Shown piece after piece: positions 37,022-46,189 of a DNA stretch of 64,000 nucleotides. Below the pieces are notes generated by a model. The model was not told where the DNA came from. It worked only from the letters and a program-made list of their open reading frames with translations, and did no database searches. The stretch spans positions 1 to 64,000 of the forward strand of contig JADGEM010000018.1 of assembly GCA_016744375.1 (NCBI GenBank), in the 5' to 3' direction. Numbering within the stretch: the first letter of the stretch is position 1; the number at the start of each line of letters is the position of its first letter. A program made the translations under genes and the position numbers. This DNA comes from Gammaproteobacteria bacterium (GTDB lineage: Bacteria; Pseudomonadota; Gammaproteobacteria; GRL18).

Positions 37022-38104
37022 ATGAAGCATTATTTAATCTATAGCCTTATTATTCTCAGCACTCTTCTAACGACTGCGTCTGCGGCACCAAAAGATGCCA
37101 ATTACTATTTAAAAAAAGCCTCTGTTGCCTATAATCAGGGGGATTATCTTCGTGCAGAACAAGCGTTCAGACAGCTTCTAAAAATGAAGGTCTCCTTACA
37201 TCGGGACTTTTATTACTTTTATGGGAAAACACTTTTTCATAATAGGCAATACAAAAAAGCAGCACATAATCTAAGTTTATATACTGAGACAGTCGGTAAT
37301 AAAAGTAAATATTTTACAGACGCCAAACGAATATTACTTCTGACAGAAAAAAAATTAGCTCAGAAAAAGCCAAAAAAGGCAAAGAAAAAAAAGAAAATTG
37401 CTAAACTGCCAAATATTCCAGAAATGATCAGAGTTCCTGCTGGTTCATTTACTATGGGTAGCAACCATGGCTCTCCGGATCAAAAGCCACCCCAAAAAGT
37501 TAAAATCAAAAAAGATTTTGCTATTGGGAAATATGAAGTCAGCTTTTCTCAGTATGATGCTTTTGCCAAAGCAAGTGGGCAAAAAAAACCTGATGATATG
37601 GGGTGGGGGCGTGGCAATCGTCCTGTTATCAATGTTTCTGTGCTAAATGCGACAGACTATGCACAGTGGCTTAGTAAAAAAACCAATAGAAATTTTCGTT
37701 TACCAACGGAAGCTGAGTGGGAATACGTTGCCCGGACAGGCTTTAAACGTCAGCTTGGATTTAATGACTTATTAGGTCTGGGTGATGCGAACTGTGATGA
37801 TTGTCGCTACTTCTGGGAAAGTGATCAAACCATGGAGATTGGTAGCTATGATGCCAATAAATATGGAATTCATGATCTTTTTGGTAATGTCTGGGAATGG
37901 ACCTGCTCTGTATATACACGCCAATACAATGGTGAAGAACGCTATTGTGCAGATAAAAGTGACCTGAATGGAAAAACAATGGCTGTCCGGGGGGGAGGTT
38001 GGAATTCATTCAGTGCGATCCTAAGATCCTATGTTCGTTATAACAATTTTCCAACCTATTTAAGCAATGAACAGGGGTTTCGGTTGGTAGAGGAAATAGA
38101 ATAA
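37022..38104 (+). CDS. Secreted TPR plus FGE-sulfatase-domain protein
   Basis: 360 aa. Signal peptide (MKHYLIYSLIILSTLLTTASA). Two TPR-like repeats (about 25-95, YLKKASVAYNQGDYLRAEQAFRQLL). A Lys-rich linker (108-125). C-terminal formylglycine-generating-enzyme-like domain with MIRVPAGSFTMGS, KYEVSFSQYDAF, RLPTEAEWEYVAR, GNVWEWTC and VRGGGWNSF. The catalytic Cys pair of true FGEs is not evident in its usual place, so sulfatase activation is unlikely. Related domains serve in carbohydrate or protein binding and other oxidations. It starts 23 bases after the cyclase gene, so both are probably co-transcribed. Only 1 base separates its stop from the convergent gene at 38106. Confidence 0.75.
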   Translation: MKHYLIYSLIILSTLLTTASAAPKDANYYLKKASVAYNQGDYLRAEQAFRQLLKMKVSLHRDFYYFYGKTLFHNRQYKKAAHNLSLYTETVGNKSKYFTDAKRILLLTEKKLAQKKPKKAKKKKKIAKLPNIPEMIRVPAGSFTMGSNHGSPDQKPPQKVKIKKDFAIGKYEVSFSQYDAFAKASGQKKPDDMGWGRGNRPVINVSVLNATDYAQWLSKKTNRNFRLPTEAEWEYVARTGFKRQLGFNDLLGLGDANCDDCRYFWESDQTMEIGSYDANKYGIHDLFGNVWEWTCSVYTRQYNGEERYCADKSDLNGKTMAVRGGGWNSFSAILRSYVRYNNFPTYLSNEQGFRLVEEIE

Positions 38105-38105
38105 G

Positions 38106-39617
38106 TTATTCTAATAAATCTATCCAGCTTGCACTGGCACCTTTGGTCACGTCAAGAATGATATCAGGAAAAATTCCAAATATAATAATGAGCAGTCCAA
38201 AAGCAATGGCAAGTAGTAATTCCCGTGTTCGCAAATCCATTGCCGTAATGATCACATCATTTTTCACAGGTCCTAAAAATGCTCGTTGATAAATAGTTAG
38301 AAAGTAAGCAGCCGCAAGAACGATTCCGATCAAAGCTGCAATTCCAGCACCCGTATGGGTTTCAAGGACACTGATAAGAATTAAATTTTCAGCAATAAAA
38401 CCATTGGTTCCCGGTACCCCTAAACCTGCGAGGCCAAAGATAAAGAAAAAACTAGCCAGTAAAGGCATTGTTTTTGCAACACCTCCTAAACTTAATAATT
38501 CAGTTGAACCGGTGCGATGATGTAGAAAGCCGATAAGAATAAAAAGACCACCAGCGACCAGAGTAAAATTAAATAACTGAAATAAAGCACCTTGAAGCCC
38601 CTGAGTTGAGAATGATGCGATCCCCAAAATGACCAGACCCACATGGCTGACACTAGAAAAGGCAAGCATTTTACGTAAGTTTGTTTGACTGATTGCAAGT
38701 ACTGCCCCATACAGAACGCCCATAATCCCAAGCCCGGCTAATAACCAATGAAAATTTTGAGCCGCATCTGGTGCTAAGGGGACAGTAAATCTGATCAGAC
38801 CGTAAGCCCCTAGTTTTAGTCCTGTCATAATTGCTGCAATACTTGCAGGTCCTTCCATTGCAATGGCGGGCAGCCAGGTATGTAAAGGAAAAATGGGCGC
38901 TTTAAAAGCAAATCCCAATAAAAGTAGAAAGAAAATAGTGGTTTGAAGCTCTACCGGTAATGGATTATTTAATAGATTTATGTAGTCAAATACCAGTTCA
39001 CCAGAAGCTACTTTTGCATGTTCAAAGGCCGCAAGAATAAAACCAAAGAGTAGAGGGACGCCGCCTGCCATCATAACCATCGTATATTTCACTGCAGCAT
39101 AGCGCCTGTTGGGACCGATCCCCCAGTAAATAATCAGGAAATAAATAGGGATTAATGTCAGCTCCCAAAATAAGAAAAAGAGGATTGTATTGAGTGAAAT
39201 AAAAATGCCGAGCGTTGCTGTTTGTAATAGCAGCAGTAAAATAAAAAATAAACGTGGCATGGTTCGAATACTATTCCAGGAAGCAATAATTATCCCCATA
39301 AATAATAAACTGGTTAGTGGTAAAAAAAGGATTGATATGCCGTCAATGCCAACAATATAATCAATGTTAAGGCTGGGAATCCAGGGTAAACGTTCAACAA
39401 ATTGGAAGCCTGAATTGGTTTTATCAAACTGAAAAACAAGTATCAGAGAGAGCAGCAGCGTAATTATGTTTGCGATTAATGCAATCCAACGTGCCTTTAA
39501 ATGATCAGAAGTCAATAAAATAATTGCAGATGCAATAGGCAATATAATTAATAACAGACTGAGAATAGGAAATCCTATTGCTGATTCAACGTTTGCAAGA
39601 GTTGTTTCTGAAATCAT
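38106..39617 (-). CDS. NuoM/MrpD-like antiporter subunit, last gene of the dab locus
   Basis: 503 aa polytopic membrane protein of the complex I subunit 4 family, about 14 helices. Proton-channel residues are all present: Glu of helix 5 (FWELTLIPIYFLI), Lys of helix 7 (FKAPIFPLHTWLPA), Lys of helix 8 (GLKLGAYGLIRF) and Glu of helix 12 (GTNGFIAENLIL). By family it should conduct protons (or Na+) as part of a larger complex. It lies in a minus-strand run with dabA, dabB and two further NuoM-like genes. No core complex I gene (NuoBCDEFGHIAJK) is present in the window, so this is not a nuo operon. Confidence 0.85.
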   Translation of the reverse strand: MISETTLANVESAIGFPILSLLLIILPIASAIILLTSDHLKARWIALIANIITLLLSLILVFQFDKTNSGFQFVERLPWIPSLNIDYIVGIDGISILFLPLTSLLFMGIIIASWNSIRTMPRLFFILLLLLQTATLGIFISLNTILFFLFWELTLIPIYFLIIYWGIGPNRRYAAVKYTMVMMAGGVPLLFGFILAAFEHAKVASGELVFDYINLLNNPLPVELQTTIFFLLLLGFAFKAPIFPLHTWLPAIAMEGPASIAAIMTGLKLGAYGLIRFTVPLAPDAAQNFHWLLAGLGIMGVLYGAVLAISQTNLRKMLAFSSVSHVGLVILGIASFSTQGLQGALFQLFNFTLVAGGLFILIGFLHHRTGSTELLSLGGVAKTMPLLASFFFIFGLAGLGVPGTNGFIAENLILISVLETHTGAGIAALIGIVLAAAYFLTIYQRAFLGPVKNDVIITAMDLRTRELLLAIAFGLLIIIFGIFPDIILDVTKGASASWIDLLE

Positions 39618-39676
39618 CAGAAAATCCTTAAAGTATTTATATTATGTAATGTGACGTAAAAGGTTTTGCTATAAGC

Positions 39677-41194
39677 CTAATGAAGATGACTGTATAATTC
39701 ACCCAGCCCATGCATGGAATTTTCAATTAAGCCAAGCCATGGTTCTGTATAAAATCCGGTGGTTAATAAAGTAATAATAATCATTGCCGCCAGGACTTCT
39801 TCTGAGCGTGATGCCGGGGCAATAGCCTTCTGATGCCAGCTGCCGATTTTGGGGGATAAAAATGCTCTTTGGAAGGCCCAGAGTAAAAATCCTGCAGCCA
39901 CAACGTTACCCAGTGCAGCGGCGATAGTAATGAGTGCACCAAAGCGATGAATTGAGGCTTCAAGTATTAAATGTGCGGCATCAAATCCAGGCGTGCCGGG
40001 CATACCCACAATACTGAGGCCGGAGATTAAAAAGGTGATGCCGATAAAGGGAATATGGTCAAATAGCCCGCCCAGTTTTTTTAATAACATTGTGTTTGTA
40101 CGCCAGAATACAAAACCCGTCATAAATAACAGCCCAGAGGTTGCCAGACCAAAATTAATTGACAGTAATATGGCTCCTTCAAAGGCAGTTTGATTCAGGC
40201 TGAACAAGCCGATAATAAGGACGCTGGTATGGCTGACAACTGCAAATGAAAGTAGTCTGCGCAGATTTGCCTGCATCATCGCCATGACTGCAGCATAAAA
40301 AACACCAGCTACTGCAAAAGTGACAACATATTCATGCCATTGAATGACTGCTTCCGGCAGGAGCGGTAAAACAAAACGTATTAAAGCATAGATGCCCACC
40401 TTTAACCCCAGCAGCAAAACCAGAGCCATAGCGACTGTGCCATGCTCTGCCGTAAGCGGCAGCCAGCCATGTAGAGGAAAAATAGGAATGCGAATACCAA
40501 GACCATAGAATAGTAGAAAAAAGATGATGGACTGGATATTTTCATCCACAGCAACGTCTTTAAGGAGCATGAGGTCAAAGGTCCAGGCGCTTCCTGTTTC
40601 ATGGGTATAGTTCCAGCCCAGCATTGAAACGCCTACGGCAAGAAGAAAAAGACCGGAGAGCATGAACTGCAGATAACGGGCTATAGCCAGATCGCGTTCA
40701 GGTGAAGTGGCCCAGCGGCGTAACATATAACCAATTAAAGACAGCTCAATAAAAGATATCAGGGTAAACCACATCAGGTCGAGAGTGGTAAATAAGCTCA
40801 TCAGGCAGGCTTCAATAATTAAAATCGTAAAAGGCAGGTGCTTTGGTCGTTCAAGTGGAATAATACTGCAATAGATCATGACCATAATACTTAACAGGGC
40901 TGTGAGGAGCATAAATAAAACACTCATGCCATCAACGGCGGTATGATATGAAAGTGGTGAGAGCAAAGTGAGTTGCTCTGAGAACTGCATTGCTGAATTT
41001 GTCTGATCAAAATGTCTGAATAAATCAACAGCAAAAAACATTTCCAAAACAGTCAGGGCAATACCAACATTCATTAAGTGTTTTGAATTGCGGAAGCCGT
41101 ATAAAACAAAGAGTCCTAATAACGGGATGATCTGCAAGGTGCTTAATATGGGATAGGCTGACTGAGAAGCCCAATGAATTTCAGTAATAGTCAC
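39677..41194 (-). CDS. Divergent NuoM/MrpD-like antiporter subunit
   Basis: 505 aa, same fold as its neighbour. Helix 5 Glu is kept (SFIELSLIGYML) and helix 8 Lys is kept (GLKVGIYALIRF). The helix 7 Lys is Arg (GIRIPIFPLHGWLPL), and the helix 12 Glu is lost (GFDAAHLILEASI). The longer gaps and substitutions suggest a channel with altered proton path, perhaps with a structural role in the carbon pump. Starts 10 bases after dabB and ends 59 bases before the next gene, so all are probably in one transcript. Confidence 0.82.
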   Translation of the reverse strand: MTITEIHWASQSAYPILSTLQIIPLLGLFVLYGFRNSKHLMNVGIALTVLEMFFAVDLFRHFDQTNSAMQFSEQLTLLSPLSYHTAVDGMSVLFMLLTALLSIMVMIYCSIIPLERPKHLPFTILIIEACLMSLFTTLDLMWFTLISFIELSLIGYMLRRWATSPERDLAIARYLQFMLSGLFLLAVGVSMLGWNYTHETGSAWTFDLMLLKDVAVDENIQSIIFFLLFYGLGIRIPIFPLHGWLPLTAEHGTVAMALVLLLGLKVGIYALIRFVLPLLPEAVIQWHEYVVTFAVAGVFYAAVMAMMQANLRRLLSFAVVSHTSVLIIGLFSLNQTAFEGAILLSINFGLATSGLLFMTGFVFWRTNTMLLKKLGGLFDHIPFIGITFLISGLSIVGMPGTPGFDAAHLILEASIHRFGALITIAAALGNVVAAGFLLWAFQRAFLSPKIGSWHQKAIAPASRSEEVLAAMIIITLLTTGFYTEPWLGLIENSMHGLGELYSHLH

Positions 41195-41204
41195 TTGCCT
41201 CTCC

Positions 41205-42785
41205 CTAAATGATGACTACAAAGGTAGTCAGGATTAGTAATATTAAATAACGTGGCTGGCTGAGTAGCTCTTCAATCTGGAGCAGGTAATGCCCCACCAC
41301 ATTAAGCAATTTAAGCAGACCATCACCACCACTTTTGAGAACCAGATGCTCTTCAAACCAGAAGAGCATGTCAGCCAGATTTTCAAGAATTTTTCCAGCA
41401 ATACCATGACCCCGACTGATTTCATACTTCTCTGCCGCACTCATTTCAGAAGCAGATTTATGCATTTCCCAATCGGCAATGGAAGTGATGGCACTGGTTT
41501 GTTCTGGCAAACCTACCAAGCGATTAATCACTTTTTCATCAAAGCGTTCGGTGTCGTGGGCAATGCTTTTAATGGGTTTGACTAAAAGCCAGTCTGCTAT
41601 TGGATCAAGCCAGAAACGCTGTAAGCTTGCTGTGTATAACCAGCCCTGTTTTTTTAATAAGGGATGGATGGGGCGTGTTTTGCGATCCATCATGTGCATC
41701 ATGGCTGGCGCATGTAAAAATTGATAAGCTCGCCAGATTGAATGTAATACCAGATGCCAGCTGGCTAATTCAAACCAGCCCATGCCGCAACTAAAAAACA
41801 TCAGACCCACCTGTGATGTGGTGGAAAAAATCAAATTACTTTTTACGTCGGTTTGCACCAGGTTACAGAAAAATCCATATGCGACTGTGAGTAAACCAAT
41901 CATGGTCATAGTGGTCATAATAATTGGGGCATTATCCAGGACAGGTTGCAGGCGAATGATGAGATAAACGCCGGCATGAACCATGAGAGAACCATAAAAG
42001 ATGGCACTTGATGGTGTCGGCCCTTCTAATGCGCGAGATATCCACGGAGCAAAAGGCACTTGAGCTGATTTTGCAATAGCCGCAAGGAGAAAACTGGCCG
42101 CCAGGATATTGCTGCCCAATGGACTTAATGAATTGGCATCGCTGAGAATTTCATTCCACTCCAATGTCTTGAGCAGATGAAATGAAAGAAATATCGCAAT
42201 GATAAAGCCGACATCACCAATACGATTGGTAATAAAAACCCGTGTGGCATTTTTAGTTGCAATCGGGCGATCATAAACATAAGCGATGAGCAGATAGGAG
42301 CTGACACCTGCCAGCTCCCAGCCGGTAAACATCAGAACCAGATTGCCAGCCATTACAATGAGCAGCATAGCTCCCATAAACAGGCTCATAATCATGAAAA
42401 ATCGCTGATAGCCTGCTTCACGGTGCATATAATTGACGGAAAAACGAATCATCAGAACAGAAATAACCGCTACCAGAGTCATCATGACTAAAGCAAAAGT
42501 ATCCAGGTTAAAACTTAAGGTGATTTGATAATCACCACTGCTGAACCATTGTGCCAGTTCCAGGTGGCCTGGAATGCCAATAACGATGGCATGTAAATCA
42601 ACAGCAAGGACAATTAATAAAGACAGCAGAGCTGTGCCATTGGCAATTAAGGTGGTTTGTTTTTCACCGGACTCACCTCGATTTTTACCGCTGATAAAAC
42701 CAATCGCAATGGCTAAAGCACCCAGCATGGGTAAAAAAGGAATTAACCAGACAAACGCTTTGAGTATTGAGTTTGCTTCGTTCAT
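41205..42785 (-). CDS. dabB: DabB-type inorganic carbon transporter subunit (NuoL-like)
   Basis: 526 aa membrane partner of DabA, related to complex I subunit 5 (NuoL). Helix 5 Glu (FTGWELAGVSSYLLIAY), Lys of helix 7 (KSAQVPFAPWISRALEGPTP) and a His at the helix 8 position (MVHAGVYLIIRLQP) are visible. The start ATG overlaps the dabA stop by 4 bases (ATGA), meaning tight coupling. DabAB couples a cation gradient to one-way hydration of CO2 to bicarbonate in the cytoplasm, raising the inorganic carbon pool for Rubisco. Confidence 0.88.
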   Translation of the reverse strand: MNEANSILKAFVWLIPFLPMLGALAIAIGFISGKNRGESGEKQTTLIANGTALLSLLIVLAVDLHAIVIGIPGHLELAQWFSSGDYQITLSFNLDTFALVMMTLVAVISVLMIRFSVNYMHREAGYQRFFMIMSLFMGAMLLIVMAGNLVLMFTGWELAGVSSYLLIAYVYDRPIATKNATRVFITNRIGDVGFIIAIFLSFHLLKTLEWNEILSDANSLSPLGSNILAASFLLAAIAKSAQVPFAPWISRALEGPTPSSAIFYGSLMVHAGVYLIIRLQPVLDNAPIIMTTMTMIGLLTVAYGFFCNLVQTDVKSNLIFSTTSQVGLMFFSCGMGWFELASWHLVLHSIWRAYQFLHAPAMMHMMDRKTRPIHPLLKKQGWLYTASLQRFWLDPIADWLLVKPIKSIAHDTERFDEKVINRLVGLPEQTSAITSIADWEMHKSASEMSAAEKYEISRGHGIAGKILENLADMLFWFEEHLVLKSGGDGLLKLLNVVGHYLLQIEELLSQPRYLILLILTTFVVII

Positions 42786-45700
42786 TGGTTTTCTCCCTTG
42801 GTCTGTTCTGTCTGACGCCCGCGAATGTTATCACCTTCAGGCTGGCTGATTAATGCCAGACTTAAGGCATTGCTATGGCCGGCATACCATTGGGAAGAGG
42901 CTTTTACTTCAGGTGTTTTCTCCTGTTTGCCTGTCCACGGGACAAAACCTTTATCGGGTTTAAACTGGGTGATTTTATCACTGTCCGGATCTTTGGCCGT
43001 GAGTAAAATCCAGCCTTTACCAATAAGTTCTTGCAGGGCTGGTTGGGCTGTATAGATTTTAGTCAACACTTCGATGCTGTGTTCAACGACAATTTGTAAA
43101 CGCATGGCTTCATGAATTTCAATCATCTGTTTGGGCAGGCCAGTTCTTAAATCACCACTGCTGCCATCCATAACACCGAACAAGCCATTGACATTGTGGG
43201 TAATTTTAGAGCCGCTCCCATAGCGTTCATTATCCACCGTTGAAAAGTAATACTCCAGGCTGATACCGGCACCCACAGGGCCATTGGCCAGAAGCAGTCC
43301 TTCGAGAAGATTTCCCTCTGGATCAGTGCTGGGATCATAGGAGATTAAAAAGATACGGCGGTCAAAAAAGGCTCCCTGTGTAGCACTGCGGCGCCCAATA
43401 AAACAGATTGCGTTGGTGGCATGGCCTAATTCGGGACGGGCCTGACTGAAGTCATAGGAACGACCAATAATATGTTTAAGCGCCTTTTCTTTAGGGGTAT
43501 TTTGTGGATTTGGGGCTGAGGCCAGACGGCGGCAGCGTTCATGAGCTGACCATTGACTGGCTTCATAAGTATCTGATTTCATTTTTTCAAATGAATTTTT
43601 CAATTTGTCAGGAATTTGATCGGTATCATACCAGGTGAATTTTTCATCACAAGTATTGTGCTCAGCTCCTAAAAACCAGGTGTCTTTAGTAATATCGAGA
43701 CCACGTTGTTTTAATAAGACACGAATTTCAGGTCGATTAGCAATGGTGGCAAAGGTTCGGGCATTTGGGCCGCTATGGCGACCGCTGCAGGCACCACAAT
43801 CATAAGCGGCCAGATGAGGATTATTCTGGCTGATAGAACCATGGCCAACAATGACAATAAAAGGGGAAAAGCCACTAGCCAGACCAATATTGCGGAGAAA
43901 GCCTTCAATTCTGTCGACCTGCTCTAAGTCGGTAAAACCAATTTGCTCATCTCCAGGTTTTGGTTCTTCTTTTTCATGCTGGCAATTAACGGACACTTCT
44001 GTAGCAATGCTTAAATCAAATTTATCCCGTAATGACTCGGCCAGTTCACCCGTTTGCCTGGGAATAAAGACTTTTCCAATCAGGGTCACTAGTGCCGCAG
44101 GTGCTGACAGTGCAATAAGGGCTGCTGTGCTTAATAAATTACGGCGTGTTTCCTGTTGGATGAGTGCTTTAGTCTGTAAACGCCAGTGGCGCTTTTTCTT
44201 GTGTTTAGCCAGCAATTTATCCTGCCCTTGATGGGCAACTTCCTGGAACTCATAACAGGGTACTGTGACCACAGGACACAAGGGCGAAGCCTTATCTTCA
44301 TCCAGACCTTGCCAGTTAATATGCATACCAAAATGAGCCGCAGCACCGAGTGTTTCGATATTAGGATTTAATTCTTCCAGATGGCGGCGAATACCTTCCT
44401 CTCGATCATCCATGCAGAAAACCAGCTGTGCATCCGGCAGTTCTTTACGCTCTTTCCAGCGTCCTCGTCCTTCATTATCAACCAGTGTATTGAAATAAAT
44501 CTCATGGTAGTGATGCTCATAGGCCTGTAGCCAGATAAAACCACTGGTGTCTTCATCCATCTGATTGATTAAAGTAAATATTTCATCAATCTGTGTTTGT
44601 TCTAATGCGCTGATATCCTGGGCAGTAAAACCAATATACTGAAACAGACGAAACAGAGGCCAGGCATGTTTGCTGACACGATAACCCGGTGTTTTGGTAC
44701 CCACTGGACTTTGTTGCCAGGTCCAGATCATGTTAGCCAGTTTTAGCCAGTTATCTTCATTGGAATGGTTGGTTTTAGAGCGTTCAATCTGATGGCTTGA
44801 AAGAGTGGATAAATATTCAGGCAGGCGCTCATTATGGAGCGTGTAGCGAACCAGAAAATCAGAGCTGCGATGACGAAAATAATATCGAAGTGTTTCTAAA
44901 CTGGCTTCTGTACGCCAATATTCACTACAGACTCTTTGCGCAAAAATACGTTCTAATACCAGACGTACAGCCAGATAGTCCAACATATTAACTGGTGTAG
45001 TCAGACCATCATAGCCGGGTTTTGTATGCCGCCAAAGGAACATTCCTGACCAGCCGGGTAACTCCAGTGCAAGACGTTCAAGATAAGCTGTCCAGCGGTT
45101 TTTATTGATTCCCTGACGCTGCAGTTCCTGAACAATGGTGTCCATGGGATCATCGGACAGAGCATCCAGATTATCACTCCAGTCATCCAGCTCTTCAAAT
45201 ATCCAGGCCAGATCTTCATGAGCACTTTGTCTCCAGAAAGCATAAAAGCCCTGTTCCTGAAAGTTGTGATTCCAGGCTGCCATGCCCTGATCTAAATAAG
45301 AAGCCAGGTAACGTAATAGAACTGGCCGGATATCATCCATTAAGTCAACACCTGTGAGGGCTTTAATGAAACCACTGAGTGTATTTTTTTGTCCGATACT
45401 ATCCAGAAGGTTGCTCAGGAGCTTTTTAGATTCCTTTTGTACCTGCTTATGAATATGAGAACGGCCGGCATCTTTTTTATTGCTGCCTTTGACCTGTTGG
45501 TTGAGCATTTCTTCAGCACGATCTGGTGATATATCAATCATATCTTCTGGATGCAACAATAGATGATCCAGCTTTAGGGCTTTTAAAATGCTCTGCCAGA
45601 GTTCTGAAATAACAACTTCTTCTTTTTGCTCGGAACGGCTTATCAATGCCTGACATTGCTCCTGAGTCAAATCATTCTGACAGGATTTCAGAGCTTGAAG

Positions 45701-46174
45701 TTCTTCAATCTGCCAGGTTAACTGGCAGTTGGTGACAGGTTTTAGCGAATAAAGCAAAGTACTGAAGATGATGTCTTTATGACTGATACTCTGGTCATTA
45801 TGTGAATAAATGATTTTATCCAGCTCCAGGTTACTCTGTTCTGCAAGGACATTTTCCAGGTCTTTAAGGGTAATTCGGCCCTGAGAAAAATATTGGCGAA
45901 ATTGCTCATTACTGAGATAACCTTTGGCACCTGTGGTTGCTTTAGATTGAGCCAGAGCCTCAGGAAAGGCCAGATGTTGATAACCGTGGAGAGTATTGTG
46001 ATGGACAAAATCTTTGATAGAGGCCTGTGCTGGCAGGACATGCTCAAGATGCTCAATTAAATGCAGTATCTGATCACGCATGTCATCCATATTGCCTGTT
46101 TTGCCATGGCTGTTCTGGATTGAATTACTTTGAACTGAGCTTTGAGTCGCAGAAGTTTGGCTAGAATCTGGCAT
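42782..46174 (-). CDS. dabA: DabA-type inorganic carbon transporter subunit (DUF2309)
   Basis: 1130 aa, at the long end of the family. DabA is a cytoplasmic, beta-carbonic-anhydrase-like zinc protein. The four expected zinc ligands are visible: Cys587 and Asp589 (LVFCMDDREEGIRRH), His778 (IVGHGSISQNNPH) and Cys793 (YDCGACSGRHSGPN). The His-to-Cys spacing of 15 matches Halothiobacillus DabA. The N-terminal part has the conserved LPAQASIKDFVHHNTLHGYQ. The C-terminal third carries GRSYDFSQARPELGHATN and LLANGPVGAGISLEYYFSTVD. Extra length is mostly in the N-terminal 550 residues. Forms an overlapping pair with dabB and is preceded by an NuoM-like gene 15 bases upstream. Confidence 0.93.
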   Translation of the reverse strand: MPDSSQTSATQSSVQSNSIQNSHGKTGNMDDMRDQILHLIEHLEHVLPAQASIKDFVHHNTLHGYQHLAFPEALAQSKATTGAKGYLSNEQFRQYFSQGRITLKDLENVLAEQSNLELDKIIYSHNDQSISHKDIIFSTLLYSLKPVTNCQLTWQIEELQALKSCQNDLTQEQCQALISRSEQKEEVVISELWQSILKALKLDHLLLHPEDMIDISPDRAEEMLNQQVKGSNKKDAGRSHIHKQVQKESKKLLSNLLDSIGQKNTLSGFIKALTGVDLMDDIRPVLLRYLASYLDQGMAAWNHNFQEQGFYAFWRQSAHEDLAWIFEELDDWSDNLDALSDDPMDTIVQELQRQGINKNRWTAYLERLALELPGWSGMFLWRHTKPGYDGLTTPVNMLDYLAVRLVLERIFAQRVCSEYWRTEASLETLRYYFRHRSSDFLVRYTLHNERLPEYLSTLSSHQIERSKTNHSNEDNWLKLANMIWTWQQSPVGTKTPGYRVSKHAWPLFRLFQYIGFTAQDISALEQTQIDEIFTLINQMDEDTSGFIWLQAYEHHYHEIYFNTLVDNEGRGRWKERKELPDAQLVFCMDDREEGIRRHLEELNPNIETLGAAAHFGMHINWQGLDEDKASPLCPVVTVPCYEFQEVAHQGQDKLLAKHKKKRHWRLQTKALIQQETRRNLLSTAALIALSAPAALVTLIGKVFIPRQTGELAESLRDKFDLSIATEVSVNCQHEKEEPKPGDEQIGFTDLEQVDRIEGFLRNIGLASGFSPFIVIVGHGSISQNNPHLAAYDCGACSGRHSGPNARTFATIANRPEIRVLLKQRGLDITKDTWFLGAEHNTCDEKFTWYDTDQIPDKLKNSFEKMKSDTYEASQWSAHERCRRLASAPNPQNTPKEKALKHIIGRSYDFSQARPELGHATNAICFIGRRSATQGAFFDRRIFLISYDPSTDPEGNLLEGLLLANGPVGAGISLEYYFSTVDNERYGSGSKITHNVNGLFGVMDGSSGDLRTGLPKQMIEIHEAMRLQIVVEHSIEVLTKIYTAQPALQELIGKGWILLTAKDPDSDKITQFKPDKGFVPWTGKQEKTPEVKASSQWYAGHSNALSLALISQPEGDNIRGRQTEQTKGENQ

Positions 46175-46189
46175 TTTGAATAAACTCCC

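Noticed and set aside
37022-38104. True formylglycine-generating enzyme with sulfatase partner
   Set aside because: The active-site Cys pair is not evident and no sulfatase gene is nearby.
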